A DNA stretch of 64,000 nucleotides from positions 36,447 to 100,446 of the forward strand of contig DASVPW010000041.1 of NCBI GenBank assembly GCA_036389455.1, read 5' to 3'. The notes under the pieces are model-generated. The model saw only the letters and a program-made list of their open reading frames with translations. It was not told where the DNA came from and searched no databases. This document shows, one piece after another, positions 51,597 to 58,677 of this stretch. The stretch comes from JAJKJG01 sp036389455 (GTDB lineage Bacteria; Pseudomonadota; Alphaproteobacteria; Rhizobiales; Beijerinckiaceae). The position numbers were made by a program, and so were the translations under genes. The first letter of the stretch is position 1. Every line of letters begins with the position of its first letter.

Positions 51597-51815
51597 TCAA
51601 TTGGCGGGGTCCGGGTCCGGGCGCTCCATCCACCGGATCAGCGGCAGGAGCGGCAGGACCCAGGCGAGGCCGAGCACGGCGTAGACGATCGCCCGCACGG
51701 CTTCGGGCGCCTGCGAGACCCGGCTGTCCGCGAGCGCCATCGCGAACAGGGCGTAGACGATCACGAAGGCGATCATGACGACCGTGCCGATGAGCTTACG
51801 CAGGCGGCGGGGCAT
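51597..51815 (-). CDS. DUF2842 membrane protein
   Basis: 72 residues. The opening MPRRLRKLIGTVVMIAFVIV and two transmembrane helices (about 10-30 and 43-63), with a short tail ending RWMERPDPDP, match the alphaproteobacterial DUF2842 family, whose function is unknown. GAGAGA lies just upstream of the ATG. It is divergent from the heme A synthase gene, next to which DUF2842 genes are often found. Confidence 0.88.
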   Translation of the reverse strand: MPRRLRKLIGTVVMIAFVIVYALFAMALADSRVSQAPEAVRAIVYAVLGLAWVLPLLPLIRWMERPDPDPAN

Positions 51816-51924
51816 TGTCTCTCTTGGCTTGTTGTGCCGGCCGGATAGGCGGCCTATGTGTCCGGCTTGGGGCAGGGGATCAAGCCTTTTCCCCGCAATG
51901 CCAAGGGTTTCTCCTCAGGGGATC

Positions 51925-53079
51925 ATGGCCGTCGCCGCAGCCGGAGAGTCGGTTTCGTTCGCGCCCGTTGCCGGAGCGGCGCGCTCGCGCGCGGCCGTGC
52001 GGCTCTGGCTCTATGCGCTCGCGGCCCTCGTCGTCGCCATGGTGGCGGTCGGCGGCGCGACCCGGCTCACGGGCTCGGGGCTCTCGATCACCGAGTGGCG
52101 GCCGGTGACCGGGGCGGTGCCGCCGCTTTCGGACGCCGCCTGGGCGGCCGAGTTCGCGAAGTACCGGGAAAGCCCGCAATACGCCCTCCTCAACCAGGGC
52201 ATGAGCCTCGCCGAGTTCCGGTTCATCTACTGGTGGGAGTGGGGCCACCGGCAGCTCGGGCGCCTCATCGGCGTGGCCTTCTTCGCCCCCTTCCTGTGGT
52301 TCTGGGCCAAGGGTGCCTTGAGCCGCCACCTTGCCCTGACCCTCCTCGGCATCGGAGCGCTCGGGGGACTGCAGGGAGCGGTCGGCTGGATCATGGTCGC
52401 CTCCGGCCTTAAGCCCGGCATGACCGCCGTCGCGCCGGTGAAGCTCGCGCTCCACCTCCTCCTCGCGAGCGCGATTTTTGTCGCCCTCCTGTGGATCGCG
52501 ATCGGGCTGCGGGGCCGCGGCAGTCCGGAGGGAGGGGCATTTTCCGCCTCACCAGGTCGCGCTTCGCGCGGCTCGGCCTCTCCCTCCAGGGGAGAGGCAA
52601 GGTCCGCCCTCGCGCTCCTCGCCCTGGTCTTCGTCCAGATCGGGCTCGGCGGGCTCGTGGCGGGGTCGAAGGCGGGGCTGACCTACAACACCTGGCCGCT
52701 CATGGACGGCCGCCTCGCGCCGCCGCTTCAGGACCTCTTCGCCGTGCGGCCCTGGATCGAGAACTTCGTCGACAACGTCGCGCTCGTGCAATTCAACCAC
52801 CGGCTCGTGGGCGTCATCGTCGTCGCATTCGCGATCTGGCATGCGCTGGAAGCCCGGCGGGCGGGCCCCCCGGGGGAGGGGTGGACGGCGCGCCGGGCCG
52901 GCGTCCTCGCGGCGCTGGCCCTTGCCCAGATGGCGCTCGGCATCGTGACGCTGATCCTGGCCGTCCCGCTCTGGGCCGGTCTCGCCCACCAGGTCCTCGC
53001 CATGGCGGTGCTCGGGGCGGCGGCGGTGCATGCCCGGCTCTGCGTATTGCGGAGCTCTGCCGCTTTCTCGTCACACTGA
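51925..53079 (+). CDS. ctaA: Heme A synthase
   Basis: 384 residues with eight predicted helices. The type-2 (COX15-like) enzyme oxidises heme O to heme A for cytochrome oxidase. The four haem-coordinating His are visible: WEWGHRQLGR, KLALHLLLA, FNHRLVG and GLAHQVLAM, plus GATRLTGSGLSITEW. The loop after helix five contains about 27 residues (SPEGGAFSASPGRASRGSAS and onward) encoded by a palindromic repeat (52547-52598), absent from the family consensus but placed between helices, so activity is probably kept. ATG 51925 has AGGGGA upstream; ATG 51898 is possible. Confidence 0.93.
   Translation: MAVAAAGESVSFAPVAGAARSRAAVRLWLYALAALVVAMVAVGGATRLTGSGLSITEWRPVTGAVPPLSDAAWAAEFAKYRESPQYALLNQGMSLAEFRFIYWWEWGHRQLGRLIGVAFFAPFLWFWAKGALSRHLALTLLGIGALGGLQGAVGWIMVASGLKPGMTAVAPVKLALHLLLASAIFVALLWIAIGLRGRGSPEGGAFSASPGRASRGSASPSRGEARSALALLALVFVQIGLGGLVAGSKAGLTYNTWPLMDGRLAPPLQDLFAVRPWIENFVDNVALVQFNHRLVGVIVVAFAIWHALEARRAGPPGEGWTARRAGVLAALALAQMALGIVTLILAVPLWAGLAHQVLAMAVLGAAAVHARLCVLRSSAAFSSH
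52547..52598. repeat. Palindromic element inserted in frame within ctaA
   Basis: CCTCACCAGGTCGCGC, GCGCGGCTCGGCCTCTCCC and GGGGAGAGGC occur in the same order as in the element at 40706-40760. The host reading frame is kept through the element and its flanks (52527-52606), adding an Ala/Ser/Gly/Arg-rich loop. It resembles the coding palindromic elements described in Rickettsia in behaviour, not in sequence. Confidence 0.8.
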
Positions 53080-53153
53080 ACGGGCAAGAACGCTTCTCAA
53101 GGCTAAGCGCGCCGGGGCCTTAAGCGCGCCGCCGGGATGATGGGGGAATGCGT

Positions 53154-53645
53154 ATGGCATCGGGCATCTCCGACGTCGCCTATCGCTGGGCGGCGGTTCT
53201 GGCCGTCGTCGCCGCCGCCGGGGGCTGGGGCGCCTACTTCGTCACCTCCGAGAACGCGACCGCTCTCGCCCAGGCGCAAGGGCGCGAGATCCGGGAGCTG
53301 AGGCAGGGCCGCACCGAGCTCGAGGCCGCGATCCAGGCCGAGCGCGCGAAGCTCGCGGAACTCAAGGACATCGACGCCCGCCTCCAGACCGCCCGCCAGA
53401 CCTTCGAGCGCACCAAGGAGGCCCAGGAGAAGGCGAAGGCGGCCCTCGCCGCGGCCCAGAACGAGCTCTCGACCCGCCGCACCGAGCTCGCGACGCTTGC
53501 GACCCAGGTGGCGCAGACCCGCCAGGAGCAGGTCAGGACCGAGCAGGCCGTCGCGGAGCAGACCGCGTCGATCAAGAAGAGCCCGCCGAAGAAGGAACGC
53601 TGGACCCGCCGCCACAAGCGCGGCAAGCGGATCGCCAGGGGCTGA
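53154..53645 (+). CDS. Membrane-anchored coiled-coil protein
   Basis: 163 residues from ATG 53154, preceded at seven bases by GGGGGA; ATG 53148 is also possible but too close to that site. One transmembrane helix (about 12-30, AAVLAVVAAAGGWGAYFV) is followed by a long uninterrupted coiled coil (about 35-140, with repeated KAALAAAQNELSTRRTELA) and a Lys/Arg-rich tail. It may act as a spacer or scaffold at the envelope. I know no family name. It follows ctaA by 74 bp and could be co-transcribed. Confidence 0.75.
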   Translation: MASGISDVAYRWAAVLAVVAAAGGWGAYFVTSENATALAQAQGREIRELRQGRTELEAAIQAERAKLAELKDIDARLQTARQTFERTKEAQEKAKAALAAAQNELSTRRTELATLATQVAQTRQEQVRTEQAVAEQTASIKKSPPKKERWTRRHKRGKRIARG

Positions 53646-53796
53646 TTCCCCCGTCGCCGTTAAGGTTGCTTCCGGGAAGGGGCCCGCTGCCCTCGATCGC
53701 GCATTGATCGCCCGCGTGGGCTTTGCGAAGCTCTCCGCTCTCAGCCCGGAACGGGTCTTGCACCCGAGGCGGACTGTCCCCCACGTGGAGCGAGCG

Positions 53797-54498
53797 ATGT
53801 CCGAGTTCAGCCGACGTGCGTTCCTGGCCGGAGCCTCCGCAGGCCTTGTCGCGGGCGCTGCCGGCTGCGGCGAGGTCCCGGTGGTTCCGGGCCCGGAGCC
53901 GCGCTACGGAGAGCGGCCCTTCGGCGGCGGCTTCGAGGGCCAGTTCGCCGGCGCCTACGGTCCGGTCCCGGGGGAGCGCTTCCCGGTCCCGGCGGCGCCG
54001 CTGTCGCGCATCAACCCCGCCTTCCTTCGCGCCCGCGTGTCTTATGCCCGCGGCGAGGCGCCGGGCACGATCGTGATCGATCCCAGGGCGCGCTACCTCT
54101 ACCACGTCCAGGAGGGCGGGCGCGCCATGCGCTACGGGGTCGGGGTCGGGCGCGAGGGATTCGCCTGGTCCGGCGTTGCCACGATCAACGACAAGCAGGA
54201 ATGGCCGGACTGGTATCCGCCGAAGGAGATGATTGCGCGCCAGAAGGACCTGCGCAGCCAGCTCAGCGAGCTGAGGAGCGGCCTCGGCGTCCCGGGCGGG
54301 CCGCGCAATCCGTTGGGGGCGCGGGCCATGTACCTGTGGCAGAACGGCAAGGACACGCTCTACCGCATCCACGGCACCCTCGAGCCGTGGACCATCGGCC
54401 AGAACGTCTCCTCCGGCTGCATCCGCATGATCAACCAGGACGCGATCGACCTCTACGCGCGCACTCCCGTCGGCACCAAGGTGGTGGTGCTCGGCTGA
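53797..54498 (+). CDS. L,D-transpeptidase (YkuD), Tat/lipoprotein-type
   Basis: 233 residues. The N-terminus has a Tat-like SRRAFLAGAS motif and a lipobox-like GAAGC. The YkuD catalytic domain (about 90-233) ends with HGTLEPWTIGQNVSSGCIRM, in which His and Cys of HGT...SSGCIRM are the catalytic pair. It probably makes 3-3 cross-links in peptidoglycan or attaches outer-membrane protein to it. The form with an N-terminal ERFPVPAAPLSRINPAFLR extension is typical of Rhizobiales. ATG 53797 is the first start at the Tat motif. Confidence 0.92.
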   Translation: MSEFSRRAFLAGASAGLVAGAAGCGEVPVVPGPEPRYGERPFGGGFEGQFAGAYGPVPGERFPVPAAPLSRINPAFLRARVSYARGEAPGTIVIDPRARYLYHVQEGGRAMRYGVGVGREGFAWSGVATINDKQEWPDWYPPKEMIARQKDLRSQLSELRSGLGVPGGPRNPLGARAMYLWQNGKDTLYRIHGTLEPWTIGQNVSSGCIRMINQDAIDLYARTPVGTKVVVLG

Positions 54499-54523
54499 CA
54501 TCGACGGGGTCCGGGCGGGCTCG

Positions 54524-55029
54524 TCAGATGAGGCGGCTGTCGTAGGCCCAGTGCAGCAGCGCCTGGCGCTGGCGGCGCCGGCACAGGAGGTCGCCCGGCT
54601 CGCAGTGCCGCTCGATCTGGCGCACGTGCCGGCGGATGGCCTTCCAGCGCCCGATCTGGCGCACGTCGTCCGACATGCGGCGGCCGCGGAAGTAGCGGCA
54701 GTACCATTGGAACCAGCCGCGCGGGTCGTCCGGATGGAGCCAACCCTTGTCGCGCCACGCGGAGAGCGGCTGGCTCGCGTCGACGCCGAAGAAGTTGAGC
54801 ACCGGATCGCGCCGGCCGGCCGCGAGCGTCGCGCCCTTGAACCAGCTCGCCGGGAATTCGTCCCGGCAGTCCGTCATGTACTTGCCCCGAACACCCCGAG
54901 CCGCAGCATCTCCTGGGGCGTGAGCTGCGGCCGGAACGCGGAGTCGAAATCGCGTCCCTCGGGAGCCGTGAGGACGTAATGGTAGCCCTGCTGCATGCGG
55001 TCGTTCACGGTGACGATGCGGGGACGCAC
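54524..55029 (-). pseudogene. Conserved hypothetical protein, frameshifted in a G-run
   Basis: From GTG 55029 the frame reads VRPRIVTVNDRMQQGYHYVL, then TAPEGRDFDSAFRPQLTPQE, then MLRLGVFG, and then breaks at the four-base C run 54885-54888 (plus strand). One more base there would continue with GKYMTDCRDEFPASWF and on to YDSRLI at 54524. The reconstructed protein is about 168 residues, rich in Trp/Arg/Cys (GWFQWYCRYFRGRR; CEPGDLLCRRRQRQALLHWAY), a pattern I associate with a conserved Rhizobiales protein of unknown function. The lesion in a homopolymer makes sequencing error a serious alternative. Confidence 0.75.
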
Positions 55030-55062
55030 CGCACACCGAGCCTCATCGCGGGGCAGGCGCCC

Positions 55063-55839
55063 TCAGCACACCGCCTTGCCGCACTGGCGCACGCCGGCGA
55101 CGGTCTTGCGCATGGGCTCGAGGCCGACGGCGCCGGAGATGACCTCGTCGCCGACCACGAACGCCGGGGTGCCGGAGAGGCCGAGCCTGTCGCCGAGGAC
55201 GACGTTCTCCTGGATCGTCGCCTTCACGTCCGGCGCCTCCATGTCCTTCTGGAGCTTGCCTGCGTCGACGCCCATCTCCTTGGCGAGGGCGATCGCCCGT
55301 TCGCCGTTGATCCGGCCGCGGGTCTCCATGAGCCGGACGTGGTACTCGAACAGCCTCTCGCCCTTGAGCTGCTTCTTGACGGCGAGCGCCACCCGGCTCG
55401 CTTCGACGGATTCGGGCCCGAGGACGGGGAAGTCCTTCAGCACGACCCGGAGCTTGGGATCGCTTTTCATCAGGGCCTGGAGGTCGGTCAGCGCGCGCTT
55501 GCAGTAGCCGCAGTTGTAGTCGAAGAACTCGACCAGGGTGATATCGCCGGACGGGTTCCCGGCCGCGAAGTCGCGAGGGGAGTTGAGGAGCGCGTCGCGG
55601 GACTGGCTCAGCGCGCTCGCCTGGGCGGTCTTCTGCGCCTCCTGCTGGCGGCGCTCGAGCTCGACCATCGCCTCCTGCAGCACCTCCGGGTTCTTGATGA
55701 GGTATTCTTTCACAACTTCGCCGATCGCCTGCTTCTGCTGGTCGGTGAACGGCGTCTGCGCGGAAGCGGCCGTGGCGAGCGCCGCGAGCGCCGCCGCGAG
55801 GGTGGCGGCGCGGGCGAATGGGGCGAGTCGAAGGGTCAT
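55063..55839 (-). CDS. DsbA-family thiol:disulfide oxidoreductase
   Basis: 258 residues. A signal peptide (1-27, ...ATAASAQ) leads to an N-terminal helical segment (QKQAIGEVVKEYLIKNPEVL) typical of the Com1/DsbA-like group and a thioredoxin fold with the redox motif FDYNCGYCKRA and cis-Pro SGTPAFVV. It acts in the periplasm to form or shuffle disulfides. Several exported proteins nearby have Cys pairs. It is 87 bp downstream of the BepA-like protease gene on the same strand, a common pairing suggesting envelope protein quality control. Confidence 0.92.
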   Translation of the reverse strand: MTLRLAPFARAATLAAALAALATAASAQTPFTDQQKQAIGEVVKEYLIKNPEVLQEAMVELERRQQEAQKTAQASALSQSRDALLNSPRDFAAGNPSGDITLVEFFDYNCGYCKRALTDLQALMKSDPKLRVVLKDFPVLGPESVEASRVALAVKKQLKGERLFEYHVRLMETRGRINGERAIALAKEMGVDAGKLQKDMEAPDVKATIQENVVLGDRLGLSGTPAFVVGDEVISGAVGLEPMRKTVAGVRQCGKAVC

Positions 55840-55926
55840 GTCTGGTCCTTTGGGCGAATATGCCCGGTTTGGGCCGCTTTGCGCCGCAGTGGAAGCGTCA
55901 GGCGTGAAGAAAGCTCGAATGCTCGC

Positions 55927-57363
55927 TCAGATTTTACCGGGCGGGCGGGCGTTCATGATGTCCTCGGCCTTGAGATAGCCCGGCGTGCCCGGCTTGAGTT
56001 TCGCCATCGCCCGGCTCGCCTGGGTGTGCGCCATCTTCCAGTCGCCGGCGTTCATGAAGGCCTGGGCCGAGGCGAGCTCGGCCAGCGGGATGTCGCCCTT
56101 GCGCCCGTAGGCCGTCGCGAGGTGCTCGAACGGCTCTGCCATCTCGGGATCGCGCTGGGTCACGTTCGAGAGCTCGCGGATCGCCTCGTCGAGGAGCTTC
56201 GGGTCGTTCGTGGCGACGAGGGCGTGGCCGAGCATGGCCCGGATCGGCACCGCGCCCGGCGAGGCCGCGACCGCTCGCCGCAAGGGGCCGATGGCCTCCC
56301 GGGCGCGCCCGCTCTCGAGGAGCGCTTGGCCCTTCACCTCCTGGAAGTAGGGGTTCCCGGGCTGCTCCTTGATGAGCCCGTCGATCAGCGCGAGCGCCTC
56401 CTGGAGCCGTCCGCTGCGGTAGGCGAGCACCGCGCGGGCGTAGCGGGCGGGCGCCGAGGCGTTGTGGGGCGGATAGCGCCGCAGAACCGTATCGGCGCGG
56501 GCGACAAATCCAAAAATCTTCGCCCGTACCATGTCGTGGCGCGCCTGGAGGGCCGGCGGGTCCTTCACCTCGAAGTGGGGACTCGCCTTGGCGAGGGTCT
56601 CGAGCTGGGAGATGCGCTCGGCCGGCAGCGGATGGCTGATCAGATAGGGGTCGATCGCCTGCGAGCGGAACATGCCCGTGTCGGCGAAGCGCCGGAAGGT
56701 GGTGAGGAGGCCTTTCGGCGACTGGCCCGTGGCCTTGAGATAGCGCACGGCGGCCTGGTCGGCGGCCTGCTCCTCGGCGCGTTGGTAGGAGAGGAGGCTT
56801 CTGCGGATCATCTCCTGGCCGCCCATCATGGCCCCGGCGGCGCCGGTGCCGGCGTTGCCGACCTTGTCGCCGGCCTTGATGGAGCCGGCGATGGCGGCGC
56901 CGCCCAAGAGCATGCCGGCGACCGAGAGGACCTGGGCGTTCGCGATCTGGTCTCGCAGGCGCGCGAGGTGCCCGCCGGCGATGTGGCCGGTCTCGTGGGC
57001 GAGCACCCCGATGATCTCGTTCGGCGTCTCCGATTCCATCAAGGCGCCGAGGTTGACGAAGATCTTCTGGCCGTTCGCCACGAAGGCGTTGAAGCTCTGG
57101 TCGTTGATGAGGACGATCTGCGTCGCGCGGGCATCGACGCCCGCCGCCCGGAAGATCGGGGCCGTGTAGTCGCGCAGGAGCTGCTCGGTCTCGGCATCGC
57201 GCAGGAGCACGCCCTTCGGCGGCGGTCCGCCCTGCGCCACCGCCGTGATGGGGGCGAGCGCCGTCGCGAGCGCAGCTGCCGCGGCGAGCGCTCGGCCGGC
57301 CGCCGCTTGAGCGCGCCGGGCCTTGCCGCTACTGACCCTCGGTGCAGCCGAAATCCCCGTCAC
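55927..57363 (-). CDS. Periplasmic M48 metalloprotease with TPR (BepA-like)
   Basis: 478 codons from GTG 57363. A long signal peptide (ending ITAVAQG) is followed by an M48 domain with the zinc site VLAHETGHIAGGHL and third ligand Glu in YQRAEEQAADQAAVRYL. Two hydrophobic segments (about 155-195) lie around GMLLGGAAIAGSI. C-terminal TPR repeats (about 300-470; AVLAYRSGRLQEALALIDG) complete the layout. BepA-like enzymes degrade or help assemble stalled LptD and other outer-membrane proteins. The start overlaps the divergent aminotransferase start by 22 bp; no downstream start would keep the signal peptide. Confidence 0.92.
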   Translation of the reverse strand: MTGISAAPRVSSGKARRAQAAAGRALAAAAALATALAPITAVAQGGPPPKGVLLRDAETEQLLRDYTAPIFRAAGVDARATQIVLINDQSFNAFVANGQKIFVNLGALMESETPNEIIGVLAHETGHIAGGHLARLRDQIANAQVLSVAGMLLGGAAIAGSIKAGDKVGNAGTGAAGAMMGGQEMIRRSLLSYQRAEEQAADQAAVRYLKATGQSPKGLLTTFRRFADTGMFRSQAIDPYLISHPLPAERISQLETLAKASPHFEVKDPPALQARHDMVRAKIFGFVARADTVLRRYPPHNASAPARYARAVLAYRSGRLQEALALIDGLIKEQPGNPYFQEVKGQALLESGRAREAIGPLRRAVAASPGAVPIRAMLGHALVATNDPKLLDEAIRELSNVTQRDPEMAEPFEHLATAYGRKGDIPLAELASAQAFMNAGDWKMAHTQASRAMAKLKPGTPGYLKAEDIMNARPPGKI

Positions 57364-58532
57364 GGATAGCCCCCGTTTCTCCGTCCTTGGCGCGGCGGCT
57401 CGATCGCGTCGCGCCGTTCCTCGCCATGGATGTCTTGGCCGCCGCCGCGGCAAAAGAAAGGCGGGGCGGCTCGGTCGTCCACATGGAGGTCGGCCAGCCC
57501 TCGGCGCCGGCGCCGCGCGCCGCCCGCGAGGCCGCCAAGGCGGCGCTCGATGCCGGCCGGATCGGCTACACCGAGGCGCTCGGGATCGCGCCGTTGCGCG
57601 AGCGCATCGCCCGGCATTACCGCGAGTCCTACGGCGTCGCCGTCGCGCCGGAGCGGATCGTCGTGACGACCGGCTCGTCGGCCGGCTTCGTGCTCGCGTT
57701 CCTTACCCTATTCGACGCCGGCGACCGCGTCGCCATCACGGCCCCGGGCTATCCGGCCTACCGCAACATTCTCGAGGCTCTGGACCTCGTCCCCGTCACC
57801 ATCCCGCTCTCCAAGGCCGAGGGCTGGATCATGACCGCCGAGGCGGTCGAGCGCGCCCATGCGCAGGCGCCGCTCAAGGGCGTCCTCGCCATGAGCCCGG
57901 CGAACCCGTCGGGCACCATGATCGGCGAGGCGGCGCTGGCGCGGCTCGGCGAGACCTGCCGGGGGCTCGGCCTGTGGTTCGTCTCGGACGAGATCTACCA
58001 CGGCCTCACCTACACGGCGCCCGCCGCGACGGCGCTCGCGTCGGACGACGACGCCGTCGTGATCAACTCCTTCTCGAAGTACTACTGCATGACCGGCTGG
58101 CGCGTCGGCTGGATCGTCGTGCCCGAGCGCCTCGTGCGCCCGGTCGAGCGATTGGCCCAGAACCTCTACATCTCGCCGCCTTACCTCTCGCAGGTCGCGG
58201 CGCTCGCGGCCTTCGAGGCCCGCGAGGAATTGGAGGCCGTGAAGGAGGGCTACGCCCGCAACCGCGCCATGCTGCTGGAGGAGCTGCCGCGCCTCGGCCT
58301 TTCCGAGATGCACCCCGTCGACGGCGCCTTCTATGTCTATGCCGACGTCGCCCGCTTCACCAACGACTCGATCGGCTTCTCCCGCCGCATGCTGGAGGAG
58401 GCCGGCGTCGCCGCCACCCCGGGCCTCGACTTCGACCTATTGGAAGGCGGGCACTACCTGCGCTTCTCGTTCGCGGGGTCCGAAGAGGAGTGCCGCGAGG
58501 CGGTGCGGCGGCTCAAGGGGTGGCTGAGGTAG
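57342..58532 (+). CDS. PLP-dependent class I/II aminotransferase
   Basis: 396 residues, fold type I. Seen: GQPSAPAPRAAREAA at the start of the substrate domain, TTGSSAGFVLAF (phosphate binding), PGYPAYRNIL, SPANPSGTM, SDEIYHGLTY (Asp and Tyr contacts to PLP), and the PLP Lys in NSFSKYYCMTGWRVGW with the distal Arg in LRFSFAG. It resembles aspartate/alanine-type aminotransferases annotated broadly; the amino-acid substrate is not determined. The start GTG 57342 keeps the conserved SPSLARRLDRVAPFLAMDV; it lies inside the opposite-strand protease start. Confidence 0.9.
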   Translation: MQPKSPSRIAPVSPSLARRLDRVAPFLAMDVLAAAAAKERRGGSVVHMEVGQPSAPAPRAAREAAKAALDAGRIGYTEALGIAPLRERIARHYRESYGVAVAPERIVVTTGSSAGFVLAFLTLFDAGDRVAITAPGYPAYRNILEALDLVPVTIPLSKAEGWIMTAEAVERAHAQAPLKGVLAMSPANPSGTMIGEAALARLGETCRGLGLWFVSDEIYHGLTYTAPAATALASDDDAVVINSFSKYYCMTGWRVGWIVVPERLVRPVERLAQNLYISPPYLSQVAALAAFEAREELEAVKEGYARNRAMLLEELPRLGLSEMHPVDGAFYVYADVARFTNDSIGFSRRMLEEAGVAATPGLDFDLLEGGHYLRFSFAGSEEECREAVRRLKGWLR

Positions 58533-58536
58533 CGCT

Positions 58537-58670
58537 CACCTCTCCCGAAGGGCCCAAAGGGAGAGGCCAAGTCCACGAAACGGACCGGTGAGGGGAGAGC
58601 CCTCACCGGATAGACCGTGATCCCTCACCGGACGGCTATCGCCGTCTTGGCCTCGCCCTCCGGGAGAGGT
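58537..58670. repeat. Inverted pair of palindromic elements between convergent genes
   Basis: A minus-oriented copy (58537-58593: CACCTCTCCC...GGGAGAGGCCAAG...CCGGTGAGG) and a plus-oriented copy (58623-58670: CCTCACCGG...CTTGGCCTCGCCCTCCGGGAGAGG) face away from each other around a further CCTCACCGG at 58601. They share the CCTCACC...GGCCTC-CCC...GGGAGAGG order with the coding copies at 40.7 and 52.5 kb. Lying between the ends of the aminotransferase and rne genes, they could form strong hairpins in both transcripts and act as a bidirectional terminator or 3'-end protector. Confidence 0.78.
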
Positions 58671-58677
58671 GATCCGC

